Shown here: one piece after another, positions 27,721 through 40,269 of the stretch
Layout of the letters: every line of letters begins with the position of its first letter
Position numbering within the stretch: position 1 is the first letter of the stretch
Origin: Megaleporinus macrocephalus
Taxonomy: Eukaryota > Chordata > Actinopteri > Characiformes > Anostomidae
Reading direction: 5' to 3'
Length of the DNA stretch: 64,000 bases
Assembly: GCA_021613375.1 (NCBI GenBank)
Contig: CM038720.1
Span: 18,677,715 to 18,741,714, forward strand
The notes under the pieces: model-generated
What the model was told of the DNA's origin: nothing
What the model saw: the letters and a program-made list of their open reading frames with translations, nothing else
Databases searched by the model: none
Translations under genes and position numbers: made by a program

Positions 27721-28879
27721 ATAAACTTTCAATCAGTAAAACAATGTGAAAGCCAATTTGATGAAAACATAACTGTCAACATACCTCTAACAAAAACAGC
27801 AATATCGGTGACGGAAACCCTGTAGAATTCCAGCATGTAGAGCCCTGACAAATATTTGATCATCACAAATGACCATAAATCTACTCACATGTTTACTTTG
27901 TCTCGATTACTTAATCTTAGTTTACACTCTTACTTTCAACTTGGATCAGCAAGTTAATATAAAACACCTGGCATGCTTTGATAATGAAACACACTTTAAA
28001 AACCTTTTCCATGTTGCATATATATTTGCTTGTATATTTCAACTTAACAGAATTTTAAACATGCTACGATTATATTTACAATAAGTGAAAAAAATGGGAC
28101 ATACAGAGTAACAGGAATTTAAAGACCTGACAGTCTTGACAATTCTTGACATTTCATGTCATAATGTTTTCATATTACAACAAACAAACGTAACTGAAAT
28201 GCTGATTTGAGCGAGCCTGCTAATTAATTCTTACTTATTACATAGTGAACATATATATTTATATAAGAATTTGCTGATGGATTGAGAAGACAAAGCTTTA
28301 ACAACTTTAACAAAGAATGTGAGTTCACTGTACGGCTAAAAGATGAATCATTTTTATGTTGAAATTGCAATTTAAAAGAGTGTAATTTTCTAATCACATT
28401 TTTTTATTTTCTACATCATCAACAATGATGTGTTAAGTTTGAAAAGGCATATGAGTTAGTATAATAAGAGGCAACCAAACCTTCACAACTTCACAACAGC
28501 CTTCAAATGGCATATTTTTATCTTATTGGCACAAAAAATACACTCATTTTAAATCATTCATAAACACTTTATAATAGTAGTCTTACTACAAGTGGTACCA
28601 ACACAATATAGTTGGAATATAAGTCACTAAAGCTAGTATTTTTGTAATTTTTTCATTCCATTCATCATAAATTTTACATAGGCCGTGAAAACACATTTTC
28701 ACATTACATATATTTTGCTCAGTCTAATGTTACTGCATATCTGTATCGGCAATTCATTAAGTAATTGGTGCAGACTCAAAGCTGTTGATTGTAAATTAAA
28801 TGAAAGTTATTTATGATGTATTTATGAAACTACATAAAAAAATAATCTCTAGCTAAATAAGAACAACGCTAGATTTCTG
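27721..28879. other. AT-rich non-coding DNA
   Basis: Very AT-rich, with scattered poly-T and ATAT words. No repeat family and no exon recognised. Confidence 0.4.
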
Positions 28880-29640
28880 AGGGCTAATCTTACTAAAGCA
28901 CCTGCCCATTCATCTCATCAAACTTGGGGCTACTGTACTAGCTTTGCTCCAAGTTGAACTTGGATAACCCTGATGCCACTTTACCTCCCACTCCGCACAT
29001 CCACTGTAAATGGGTAATAGAGGTGAAAAACGCGTCCGGCCATGAACCGGCCTCTGTACATTACAAACACACTTCTGTTTACTCGGCTGCCACCCTTAAA
29101 ATACAACCTCCATGAATAGTGCTTTCCTGCTCCAGCAGCAAGCGCAACAGTGACCACCCGGCATGCTGACCACACAACGCAGCCTGGCCCATTACCGGGA
29201 GGCTAAATAAGCAGACACCCCACAGCGAGATGCACACAGGATGCTTTTTCCTCCATAAGGAGCCTGTGTGAGGTGCGGTTGTGTCTAATCATAGTGCTGT
29301 TTTTATGTCCACTACGAGCGCATAATAAAATGACTATGAGGTCGTGAATAGCAGCTTCAACTGCATGATTTTTCAGGCGTGGGTGGGGTTTGGCGAATCA
29401 AGCTGTCTGTTGATAAACACAACACAGACAGCACAGCTTGCCCGCTCTTCTGGATGCAGGCCCAGATTTCTGCCTCCGCCGCGAGACCGGGGGAAAATAT
29501 GTCCAAACGGCACCGAGGTTACGGCAATGTTGTCTAATGTTTATGAATTCCGTCCTTCTGCTCATTCGCTGTGATCGTACATGGCGAGGCATATGGAGCA
29601 GTCGCCAAATGAAGGGCTTGAACAGGTTGCCAGAGGAAAG
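28880..29640. promoter_or_regulatory. candidate conserved non-coding block
   Basis: More GC-balanced than its flanks, without repeats. Overlapping frames on both strands give no family match. Complex motifs (GAGGCTAAATAAGCAGAC, GCATAATAAAATGAC) and clean composition suggest a conserved element. Low certainty. Confidence 0.3.
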
Positions 29641-31379
29641 GATGTGAAGGATGACAATGATGATGATGGTGATCAACTTGCTGGATTTTGTTTTGTTGTT
29701 TTTTTGTTTTTTTGTTTTTTTATTTTAGTGTCTCTGCAGAAGCACAGACATGCTTTACTCCTCTACGCTGAGCAGAAGCAGAGAGGAGCCATTTGACACT
29801 CAGTGATCTATGAGTCGTAATATAATTATCTATTTCTTCATCAGTTCCCTAGCCCTGGGCGGACATCTGTCACGAGAAGATGGGGCTTGGACTCTCTCTC
29901 TCTCTCTCCCTGCCTGTCTTGCTTTCTCCTCAATTCTGAGTTGACAACAGCCTGATGAAGTGACCATTTGGTGGGAAATCAAACATAAAAAAGTAGGATT
30001 TATTTTTTAACTCTAACATAGTCAATTAGACATGATCTCAGTCTTAGATGCTCTACCAAGAAAGGTCTGATGTCTGTTCCATATTAAGCTGTCTATTAAG
30101 CATGGTGATAAGAAGCAATGCCTCTCCACCGCTAACAGCTAAAAACACAGCCCTCTGCTCTAGTCTGGAAAACCTAACACTTCTCCTGTATTTAGACTCT
30201 TCAAATAAAAGTTATTCTGGAAATGAACCTAAAACAGCACTTAGACATATCTTCTCCTTAAAAATCTGAACTACTTACATCGTGGTGACACCACGCTACA
30301 TTTTGTCAGCACATTCTTGCGCTCTCTAAAGCGCTAGTTAACATGTTATCCCCTAGCTTGCTGCTAGGAGAGCAACAGGGCTGGTAGACGGAGTGAAGCC
30401 ATGCTGTGAGCATCACAACGCTTTGAGAGCAAAGTAGGGAGCAGCCCCCAGTTGTGTGTAAGTAGAAACAATTCACAAGCACAGCCTTACTGACCACAAC
30501 CATTTGAATTTTGTATGCTGCATTCTGCCTGGACTCTATACAGTGCGGCAACTAGGTCATTAGAAAGCATTTTGAGGCATTTTGTAACTAGTAAGTGATA
30601 TATATTCACATTTCAACATACACCACTTTGTGTCCTGTAGAAATGACCATGGTTGTTTAGAAAATAGCCTGAAAATGTGATTGAGTTGAGTGCACCCAAC
30701 CCTCTGATGATGGGTGAAAGTCCAGCAGCTGTGATCTGTTATCTATTACTTTTGAAGCTAATAAACTATCATTTTTAAATCTGAATAACAGTTATAAATC
30801 TAACTGTATTTCTTAGGAGAGAAATACTGGCCTTTCTGGACATTTATTGAATGAGAAATCGACAGGAAAATCCAGAGTTTAATATAACCCAGTCTGTGAA
30901 AGTAAGTAAGGCCTTAATAACACTTAATAAACTGTCACGCCAACAACAACAACAAAGTACTTAAGATCAAACTCAGTATTCAGAGATCGGCTGTGTTTTA
31001 GTGAGGTTTTCTTGTTCAGGTGTTGGCAGGCAGAGTGCAGAGCTTGGACAGCTAATATGTAATGAAATGAAAATTAAATAGACAAAATATTTAAGCCTTT
31101 GGCGTTATTGCTACGATTGTTTCTATCAATGCAATGCCCCATTTTATAAATAGTTATACAGTCAATTTCTATAGAAAGTGTGTCAGATAGCACATAACCA
31201 AGTCTGTTTGTGGCAAGATGATTAAAGTCTGGAAATTGTACAGTTGTTTGGGTATAAACATTGATTAACTACATTAACATAGATTTAACGCAGAAGCAAA
31301 TGTTTTCTGGGCTGATCAACTACATTTGGGATAAGGCGACAACTGTGTAAATGCCATTTCTTTTTGCCAAGCTCAAGCG
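29641..31379. other. non-coding DNA, no gene seen
   Basis: It includes a TTTTTTGTTT-rich run near 29690-29725 and a CT run near 29896-29910. Otherwise AT-rich single-copy-looking sequence. Confidence 0.4.
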
Positions 31380-32220
31380 TTCAAATCTTCAAACGCTCTG
31401 CTCTGCAGGAGAAGCTGTGCCTCACATTTGACATTTGATTAATCTTCCTATGACAGAGCGGAACAGATCTCAATGCCCCGCCCTGATGAACCATCTCGGT
31501 GTTGTGTTGGGACCACGTCCTTTATGTTTACCAAACCATATCAACCAAATGGCCCCGACCTGTGGGAGTGGTTAGTCTTGTTTATGGGTTGATTTATCAG
31601 AGGCACGTCATCAAACAGCCGGGTGGCGGCGGGCTCCACTGAGCTCCAGCATCGCGGCTGGCGCGGGGCAGCCTCCATGCCCTGTGGCATGCACACTAAA
31701 TGTGCCTGAGCCTGCCACCACTGCAGGAAGACAACATCTGTTCTTCTGACAAACCAGCGAGCAGGAGCCAATAAATTACCGTGCCGTATGGAGGCGGCAG
31801 GGCGCACGGGATGTGCTAGGGAACATAACAAAGAAAAAAATAGCACTTTGTGAAAAGCAGAATTAAGAGAAATGTGAGGAAGGAGGCAGAAAGACATAGA
31901 CAAAGGGGAAGGGAGAGAAAGAGGCACAGCCTCAAAAGTCAAAAGGTGCTTTCAACTTTTCACATTTAAAGAAGACTTTTTACCTCGGAGCAAGGTGACG
32001 CTGGCACTTTGTCAATCACGCAACTCCTTCTGCGCATGTTTCTGAGCGCAGGAGTCTGCCAGGTGTCAACAACACAGCCCTCGCTTCAGCCTATGATGCG
32101 GCTGAGATCAGGGAATGCCTCCGAGACCAGACGTGCGGAGCACAGAGCGTGTAGTCTTTGCTTGTCTGTGCTGAAAGCGGAGGCAATGGGTGGCCAAGGG
32201 TTATAACCCCGGTTATGTAG
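31380..32220. promoter_or_regulatory. candidate conserved non-coding block
   Basis: GC-balanced, repeat-free and compositionally unlike its AT-rich surroundings. The 133-codon minus frame at 31541-31942 has no recognisable domain and no splice sites that convinced me. A non-coding conserved element is more likely, but an unrecognised exon cannot be excluded. Confidence 0.3.
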
Positions 32221-33117
32221 AGCGAGAGAGTCAATCAAGATTGGTGAAGCAAAGCAAGTGCAATGTGCAAATTACTGGGTTCAGTTTTACAGGGAAGAAA
32301 CTAAAGGTTAAGAAAGACTGATGGATGCTAGAAAGAGGCTGCTTTAAATTGAGGATTGCCTGTTGTAATGACTCTCATGTGGAAAGTGAGGCAGCACAAT
32401 GCCCAACTCTAAGTTTTACAATCAAGCCACATTCTGCAAGCTAATTTTTAACCAGGCGGTGGCTACAGTAAAGCAGGTAAAACAGAAAAAAGGTAAAACA
32501 GAAGCAGGTGACATAGACATACTGCTAGCAAACTGACCAGTCATCTACATATCAATACATTTAAGTATGGCAAAATTAAGTTTGTGATTCTGCATCATTT
32601 CTAAGAAAACACAGTATGTAAGTATTGTAGAGTGTCTAAACCCCCAACCGCTAGATGGGAGTGTTGTAATCATTGGCCTTTACTTCAGTGAAGACAAGCA
32701 GGATGCACAGATAATGCACAGATGATCATACCTATGCATATGGTATTGCGGTACTATATGGTACTATAACCTTAAATAATAATTAAATTAGATATTGCAA
32801 TATATTGCCTTGTATCACAATATATCCCAATATTTTGAACCGTAACTCCTGTATCAACATATCCCCTGGTTCCTGCTGACACACAGAATCACTCTCTACT
32901 AGTAAAAATAGTCTGAACAGTAAGATGCTTTTGGAAAATAGGCCCTGATTGTCTAGGCTATAAAAACATTGCTAGCTATTATGTTAAACAGGGGTTGGCT
33001 AATGGATTTACAGCTCTAATCACCAAGTGTTACCATCACAGCTAAGCCTTAAATTCAGGACATAGAATGTTAAATTTATGTTAAAGTTTGGTGAAAAAGA
33101 GAGACCTTTACGGTACT
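32221..33117. other. non-coding DNA with possible decayed repeat
   Basis: Around 32740-32850, alternating ATATTGCAATATATTGCC and CACAATATATCCCAATATTT wording resembles the end of a common fish DNA transposon. Nothing else recognised. Confidence 0.35.
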
Positions 33118-33182
33118 TTCGCCCCCTGGGATCAATCTGCAATTTCCCCCTGCGATCAATAAAGTAATTCTGATTCTGATCC
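33118..33182 (+). repeat. LINE 3' terminus
   Basis: It reads TTTCCCCCTGCGATCAATAA followed by AGTAATTCTGATTCTGATC. A 'GATCAATAAAGTA' end with a short TTCTGA-type tandem tail is typical of the 3' ends of fish non-LTR elements. Strongly 5'-truncated, with no reverse transcriptase text nearby. Confidence 0.5.
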
Positions 33183-33825
33183 TGGTACTGCTTATTTCTG
33201 TTAGGGCCTCTTTGAGATTTCTAATATTATACTGTATGCACTTTGCCATTTAATAAAGTACCCTGGTGTAGAGATGCCACTACAACACCAACGCTTGTAG
33301 TTATAATCAGTGAACTCCAGGTGGCTTATGGCACGACCCACTGAAAATCAAAACATTAGTTGATTCCAATGTCACTTCTGATTATGTTGGTAGGTAATCT
33401 AATGTGCAATACCTTCATTTTAGCTTCTCAAGGTTTACTCGATGGAAGAGATCTAAGATATTAACTCCTTTGTTTCCAACTACAATAAAATTAGTAGTAG
33501 AAATTTTACCAGCTCTCTCTAGAACTGTGCCCTGTTCACTGTGTAGTGCACTGCAAAAAGTAGAGTGCAACTGTTGTACGGAAGCGGAAACATAATGCCT
33601 TGTCTCCTGGTTTTATTCTTTTAGCTTGCTAGATAAATCCTCTCAGGTTGTTAATGTTGTATGTTGCATCAAAAGAAAAGTAAATAAAAAGTATATATAA
33701 TAAAAAAAAATTGTATCTTGGGAAGTGCAGGCTATTTGATATTGACAAGCCAGGAACACAGCCTCTGATTGTTCAACAGACTCAAAGGCATCAGTGGACA
33801 GCTAACAATCATGGTAACAAAGTCA
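33183..33825. other. non-coding DNA, no gene seen
   Basis: No repeat family and no exon recognised. Confidence 0.35.
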
Positions 33826-34880
33826 AGGGCGTAAAATTAGCATGGACTGAAGTGACGTGTCCCCACCAATATCCAGCGATTATTGAATCGTCCCCACCAA
33901 AAAATACCTCTATTGGTCAACATCTCATTAACCTAGAGGTGCAGAAAGGGTTAAATCATGTTCTCTACTGGAGTAATATGGCCAGTGTGATTGGCTGTGC
34001 CTTTCCCTGCTGTCATGTGAGACTCGTGTAGCTACATTTGGTTGTTAGCAGCGGCAAAACTTACCAGTCATATGCGACTCACTGTGCACGCCTGCAGCGT
34101 AGGTGACACACGGGTGAGAAAAGCGAGTGAGGACGGCAGCAAAAAAAGCTACTTTTGAAATAAATGTCACTTAAAGTCTAGTTCAATAATGAAATGGTTA
34201 TAATAATAACGTTAATGACAATGGTGGGCTTCAGCGCGCAGCATACAGCAGGCTAACATTGTCTCTATCTATAAATAACAAGCAGAGTTCCTACTTTTAT
34301 TAACGCTTATGTATAAGAGATGTCAGCTGCACTATGGCTAAAGTAATGTTGATAAGTCTTTAGATGTAAACTCACTGATTACTGGTTTGAAACTGGCTGA
34401 AACAAACCTACGTCTTATAGTTTAATTGAGACATTAAGAAAGATTTAATTGTTTTCTGGGATTGCTACTTTAGTTTTGAGGACAACAGCACCAGGTTAAT
34501 CAGTGCTCCATGTATTAACCCTCATGTTTGAGACCTGTTTCACGGACCTCCTGTTTTTGTTAGCTGGGCTTTCATTGACACACTGAGAGAGATATTTTTT
34601 GTGATTTTTTTGTGCACGTAAGTCTAAACTACTTCCTTGTAAGTCATTAGTTTAACATATTTAATTAATTTATATAATTCATGAATTAAATTCTAACTTG
34701 TTATTCTGATTAGATGAAAAGCACATAGAATTGCATATGTAGTATGTCAGTCCTTCATCCTTTTATCATGAAGCAAAGATAAAACAACAAAAAAAAACAA
34801 GTAAGGGAGGGCGGGGTGTGACAGGGTAGATTCATAGGTCCCCACCAATGTCCAGAAGAAATCTACGCATTTGGTAACAA
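33826..34880. mobile_element. possible decayed DNA transposon with CCCCACC ends
   Basis: The left part has GGGCGTAAAATTAGC, then GTGTCCCCACCAATATCCAG. The right part has AGGTCCCCACCAATGTCCAG, then AATCTACGCATTTGG. The outermost words (GGCGTAAAATT, and CGTAGATTT on the minus strand) are loosely inverted, while the CCCCACCAAT words are direct. This suggests a degraded or nested element of about 1 kb. Boundaries and class are uncertain. Confidence 0.35.
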
Positions 34881-35439
34881 CAACAATAACTTTTTGTCAA
34901 GATGAAAATTACAAAGGATACAAGGATTACAAAGCTTCTGAAAGTACAATGACTGCACACTGGTTTGTCTAGCAAGCTAAAAAAAAGCCATCATCATCTG
35001 GAGATTCTTTTTTGTACATGGTCCCTTTTTGTTGTATACCACATTTTGTTGTATACCACTAAGAGGATTATTTAAAATCAGTTTCATTTTCAGGTAACCA
35101 AATAAACATTTAATGACCTCAGAATAAACACGTTTGTCTGTATGTTCCTTCAACCAAAAAATATGTTATTGCTCTTGGAATTATTTTACCTAACAGCTTT
35201 ACCACCACTGCACAGTAAAAGTTCAAGCTACGCTTCTCTGTACACATACTATATGCAGAGCTATCACTGCATACATTGTGCAGACAGTGTGCACTGCACT
35301 TCTGTGGGTGGTCTGGTGTATGTACACGGAAGTGTGGGCAGCTCAGGGCCTGTGCTGTGCTGAGTAACTAGTGTGGTAGCCGGCCACCTCGCTGGGTGTA
35401 GTGTGGACAGGTAGTTCATTGTGTGGGTAAACTGTTCTG
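34881..35439. other. non-coding DNA, no gene seen
   Basis: A small direct duplication, TTGTTGTATACCAC, occurs twice near 35030-35060. Nothing else recognised. Confidence 0.4.
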
Positions 35440-36460
35440 ACTTATGATTGGAGCAGAGTATGTGCCCCTGGGGACTGGAGTAGCAGTGCTGTCAGAGGCA
35501 GCCTGCAGCACCGTGGAGAAGCCCAGGGGCATCCCAAGCTGCGGAGGGCAGGCTTCAGCAGCCCTCGTCACAGCGCTGACAGAGTCATTAGGATTCTATT
35601 CCCAACTCCCTGCTCCTTTCATTGCTTATTAGCCATACAATCCATTACAGGCAGGCCATGCTCACGGCCTCCTTCCCGCCAGCTCTCCAAATTACACACG
35701 GGGGGAAATATTCCATCAGCACAGCCACTGTTACGAAGAGGAGAGAAGGAACTTTGAAGAAAAGCAATGGGAGATAACAAGGCCAACGCACCGACGGCGG
35801 TACCAAAGACACCAAAGGGCACTTAGTTATGAAGAGATTGAAGAGTGTTGATGATTTCTTACTGCAGGGATTGGCTTCTGCTTAGGATCTAAGGCCCTAT
35901 CATTATGGGTACCTTTATTATAAGAGTGGCTGCACTTTGTCACAAACATAGCCTACGGAATGTGAAGCAAATCAAGTCGGCCGCATGCATTCTGTGCTTT
36001 TCAGGCCATCGCAGAGCTAATCAAACAGCGTCTCTTTCCATAGGAACCATTTGGAGTTCAATTTCAGATTCCATTTCACAGAACTGCGGGATAAGCAGCA
36101 GCATCCTGGGCCCGGCGATTCGGCGCGATTACAATTGCGGGGCTGGAAACCGTCGAGTCTGCACCCCTCTCTCTGACAGAGCCCATTGATTTGTGCTGCT
36201 GGAAATAGAGAGAGAGAAAAAGAGACAGCCCTCTCACACGGCGGAGTGGAACCTCCACACAGCTCACCTGAGCGAACAACAGTGAGATTATCTGCAGCTG
36301 GCCTGCACTCTCTGCTCTGGTGGGCTGCAGGCTTGAGTGACACAGGCAGCTGGCCAGTTGCAGCTGAAGGCTGAGGCGTGAATGGAATACACGAGCGATG
36401 GTCAAGCTCTCTGTTTTGATAAGAATGATAAAAAGGAAATAAAGAAACGAAAGCACCAGA
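35440..36460. promoter_or_regulatory. candidate conserved non-coding block
   Basis: A long, GC-balanced, repeat-free stretch with many overlapping open frames on both strands, none with a domain. It opens the densest cluster of such blocks in the window. Complexity is high throughout. The reading as a conserved element is inference. Confidence 0.33.
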
Positions 36461-36700
36461 AAGGGTTCTTTGGACTAGTGCCAGGGAAGAACCGCTTCTA
36501 GTTCCCTAAAGAATCGTTCACTGAAAATTCAATTGGAAAGCACTTGATGGAAAGGTTGCTTCACGGAACCCATTTGCCACCAGAGAAACCTTTCCTGCAT
36601 TTCGACTAAGAAGCTGTAGAAGGACATTGAAGACCGAGGCCATTTGAACTGAAGGAGCTAAAGTTTTCTTAACTATAGCGGCCAGAAACTTGCCTGGCCA
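36461..36700. other. spacer with decayed GGTTCT-type wording
   Basis: AGGGTTCTTTGG, AAGAACCGCTTCTAG and AAAGAATCG occur near 36460-36515. They resemble the dispersed AGAACC family, much decayed. Confidence 0.3.
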
Positions 36701-37740
36701 CTCAACAATCCCTGCTCCCGCTGCATACAAAGCCAGTCTGCATTTTGCAAAGTGTCCGCTGACACTCCATATGCACTCCCGCACCAGCAAAAGAAAAAAC
36801 AATCACCTCAGCAGTGCACAAGAGTGCGATTGACAATTACATTTTGCACCAACTGGAGAATGCCTGTCTCGAGAATGTCTGTCTTAGAATTAGATTATCG
36901 ATTTGTTTCTATCTCATCGTCGTTGCCCTTAAAGACAATGGCACCTTTTTCTACCTTATCTGCACCAACCATTCCATTGGATGGAAACTCCAAAAAGCTG
37001 GATCTTTCAAACCAAAAAGAAGTTATATAGTTGCTAATTCTAGAGGAGCTGAAATTGAATGCTTGGGAATTTGCAAGCGCCTCTTCAATAACATTCTGCT
37101 GCATGCCTTTTTGTTTGTGCCCAGCCAAAGCACACGGCGTGTTTGCTCTCCCCTCTTATGAATGCAACTCAGCAAAAAGTGCTAATGGCATGCTAATAGG
37201 GACGGCTAATGGAGTTTATTTTCGGGCGCCTCCTTTGTGCATCTATCGACAAGCATCCAAGAGGGGATATAAGGGCATGCTATTCTTTACACCTTCTCAT
37301 CTCGATTGCCTTCAGCTTGTAAGCTAATATATTTCGAGCTTCACTGATCTATTGATCTCCTACGCAAGTAAAAAAAAGGTCTCTTTTAACAGAGGAAAAT
37401 GAGATGGCGGGGGGAAAAATGCCTAGGCCTTTCAAGGAGAGAGGATATTAGCATTTTGATGGTCTGAGGAGAAGATTAGACCGTGTTTAAGAAGAAAACA
37501 AACAGGCGGTGACGTGGCGGAAAAGATCGGGTATTGTTTTATCGCTAGATATTGTTGGTCACAGGTCCACCGCGACTATTATTGCTGCAGCTAAATGATT
37601 CTCCAACGTCATTAACCTCAAGTGCATCAGCAAGAGAGCTAAAGCTAATACGTACAGCTCTTCCTGGTGCACAAAACATTGGCCCCAGGGTTGTTTATCC
37701 CGTTCTTGCCCATCTTAACTGCTACTGACACATGGTAATG
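36701..37740. promoter_or_regulatory. candidate conserved non-coding block, transcription-factor-site rich
   Basis: A complex, repeat-free kilobase. Visible words include TTAGAATTAGATTATCG, AAAGACAATGGC (a SOX-type ACAATGG), ACCTTATCTGC (GATA type), TGCTAATGGCATGCTAATAG and GGCTAATGGAG. The spacing and density of TAAT cores look like a developmental enhancer. No coding frame shows a domain. Confidence 0.36.
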
Positions 37741-37749
37741 CACATTTGA

Positions 37750-37752
<3 letters not shown>

Positions 37753-37788
<36 letters not shown>
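37753..37788. repeat. (CT)n microsatellite
   Basis: About 18 CT repeats embedded between two complex blocks. Confidence 0.9.
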
Positions 37789-38289
37789 TTCTCTGGTTGC
37801 GGATGGTCTGTAATAAACACTCTACGCAGGGCTCATCTGCCACTGTCTTGCTGAGCAGAATCGGCGGCGAGTGCATTAGCTGCTCTATCGGAGAGCATAT
37901 CGATCTGCTCTGAACATGGTTTACAGCTACAGAAAAAGCCAGGGAGAGCCAGGCTACAGGAGAGGGAACGTATGTTTTATTCCACCACATGGCTCCCGGC
38001 CAATGTTTCATAGCTACATTACATAATTACAAATGCTTCTTAGCGGATGCCGAGACTTTAGGGCTGGTAGATACCGCTATGAGAGGAATGAGAATGAATT
38101 GAAAATGCAGCAGGAGAGATGCTCGTGCTTGTTTTGAGCTGTACTTGTTATATCAACTGAACAGAACTGAACGGATCACAACACTGCAGACTAGTTTTGC
38201 AATCCTTGTGCTTAAGCAATAAGGAAAGTCAAAGGAAAAAATAAGATTTTTTCAAAAACATTCAAAGATCGAAAGAGAACGGGACTCCT
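37789..38289. other. complex non-coding flank of the CT tract
   Basis: The first 250 bases are GC-balanced and resemble the neighbouring candidate conserved blocks. The remainder is AT-rich. No exon seen. Confidence 0.35.
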
Positions 38290-38640
38290 AACAACCACTT
38301 GGAAAAGCAGGTAGACCAATCTGCATCAGATAAGCAGCACTTAAGGCTTTCATCTTTGAAAGAGAGAAAAAAATCAAGCTTCAGATTTAAAAACATCCAT
38401 ATCCATCCTTCCACTGTGAGAAGACACCTCAGTGCTGTGGGTCTGAGAGGATGTGTAGCTGTTCCAGAAGCTCCTCACTGAGAAAAGAAGACATATCAAA
38501 CAAAAAAGCCGCTGGTGTTCTCACCACCTGACCACCCCAGAGTCCAGACCTCAACGTCACCGAATGTGTTTGGGATTATTTGGATAATGAGTAGCAGAAA
38601 ATGCTAAACCAATGTTTTAGACTGAACTTAAACAAACTCA
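38290..38640 (+). pseudogene. Tc1/mariner transposase remnant, internally deleted
   Basis: Seen: a frame from 38299 reads SDKQHLRLSSLKER, then STVRRHLSAVGLRG, resembling the N-terminal DNA-binding part of Tc1 transposases. It stops at 38481. In another frame, 38538-38591 reads QSPDLNVTECVWDYLDNE, matching the SPDLNPIE-W-LD block that carries the catalytic glutamate in Tc1-type enzymes. Known: in full-length family members these two parts lie far apart. Inferred: the central catalytic region is deleted and the copy is dead. A relative of the same family lies at 52.2 kb. Confidence 0.7.
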
Positions 38641-38999
38641 TAAAGGGATAAATGAAGGCAGTACTTTACATTTCCCCACATTAAAATATTGGTGCAATAT
38701 CTAATTGAATTCTCCAGGAATTCTAGTTAGTGTAGTTAATATAATTCCATTTCTACATTCCTAATAAACAGTTCACATGTTGGATGTACTGTTTGACACC
38801 AAACTACAGTTGGCATTGAACCGGTATGTTTTTTGGAAAAAAACGTTCCTTCACATTGCCCAACTGTCCAACCATTTGAAAAGTTCTTAACCAAGAACCA
38901 AAAGACACAGAGAACAATAAAGCATTTTTAGGAGTGTTTGTAGGTAGTGGTTTAGGCTACTCAGCTAACTTAAGAGGCTTGCAGTAGAAATTTGGTAGG
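38641..38999. other. non-coding DNA with decayed repeat words
   Basis: GTTCTTAACCAAGAACC near 38882 is a small palindrome of the AGAACC type. Nothing else recognised. Confidence 0.35.
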
Positions 39000-40048
39000 C
39001 ATGCATAAGAACATTGGAATCATAACAGTATTAGCTGATAACATTTTTTTGTTTATGTCATGAGAATTGCTAAGATATTAAGATTTGACATGTGATATTT
39101 GATGACGCATTTATTGATTGCCAGAGGAGAACGCCTTTAATGTTTAGGTGACGCTGTCAGAGCTACAGCAGTGCAGCTAAAATGTCTCATGCAAGCACAA
39201 CCTGCAGCTACTCTGGTTGATCAGCTCCTTCAGAAATCAAGCACATTCCACACAAACAGCCCAAATGATACAAGTACTGCAGCAAAGCTGAGAGAGTTCA
39301 TCGTTCCGGACAATCAGAAGATGATGTTGAGTTTCAACTGCTGCTTGAACATCTCACGCATCTGCAGAGATTCATCCGTAAGCTCCGAGGCGATAATGTG
39401 ACGTCCATTAGTCTTACCAACGACATTTGGATATCTGATGTGAGTTTTGTGAGTATTCTCAGTTGAACCGTGCAACTATTTCTAATTATGGACAACATAT
39501 TAGCTTAGCGTCATGTAGCACAGCTCTACTATAGAACACAGTCAGAGAGTCTATAAACAACAGGTTCATTTTTACTCTCTGTTAGTATAAACTGAATGAA
39601 ATAAAGTGCTCAGTATCACTCATCACAGTATCGTGCCTGGTATCAGTTTGCTACGTCTTCACAGACTGTCTGTTTTCCAGCTGAAATAAAGCGAGCTGAA
39701 AATGGCTAGGCTAGTAATGTTAGCTGAGCTATCAAGCCATCAGCATGTTTATCAAACCATCAGTCTGTTTTTATTCTGTGTCTGTCTGTGTCTCAGTATG
39801 GCTTTAATTTTATGTAGCAATGGCAAAATCTGACATGCTGATGAATTGATCTGGGCTTTGAGCTGCTGAGCGCCAACATGCATTGATGCGGAGTGTCAGC
39901 ACCACTGTGTGTATCTCTATTGAAAAACAGTGGGTTGGAATTTTTGGTGTTTTGTGGCTGAAAGGCAATTCTGCACATCAATGAAATTAGGATATGCAAT
40001 ATCGGACATTGGCATCAGCCCAGAATCCAAATATTGGTGCATTCCTGA
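39000..40048 (+). mobile_element. fossil hAT transposon with partial transposase
   Basis: Seen: the frame from 39171 reads VDQLLQKSSTFHTNSPNDT, then KLREFIVPDNQ. After a frame change near 39317 it continues EDDVEFQLLLEHL, then LTNDIWISDVSFVSILS, to a stop at 39464-39466. Known: hAT/ZBED-type transposases carry this order, with an EFI-DDQP-like segment, then a V-F-LL-HL segment, then a T-DIW-S segment. The right edge, read on the minus strand, starts CAGGAATGCACCAATATTTG, typical of a hAT end. ATTAGCTGATAACATTTTTT near 39030 may be the inner left end. Inferred: a truncated, frameshifted copy lacking the dimerisation domain. The left boundary is approximate. Confidence 0.72.
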
Positions 40049-40269
40049 TTCCTACTACATTTAACCTCTATTAGCATATGACCTAAAGCTTGTAAAAAGC
40101 TGTTTTTCTCATTTTGGTGTACAGAAACACAAAGCTGTGGCTCAAAAATGAGAGTAAATATCAAAGCTAAAGTCATTACAGTTGTACTTATTTGTACTTA
40201 AGTGCATTAAATATTCCCTCATGTTTTGTTATTCTTTATTATGATTCTTTGTCATTTAGCACAGCAGCA
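40049..40269. other. AT-rich non-coding spacer
   Basis: Nothing recognised. Confidence 0.35.

Noticed and set aside
31541..31942. 133-codon minus-strand frame
   Set aside because: No domain and no convincing splice sites; kept only as part of a candidate non-coding block.
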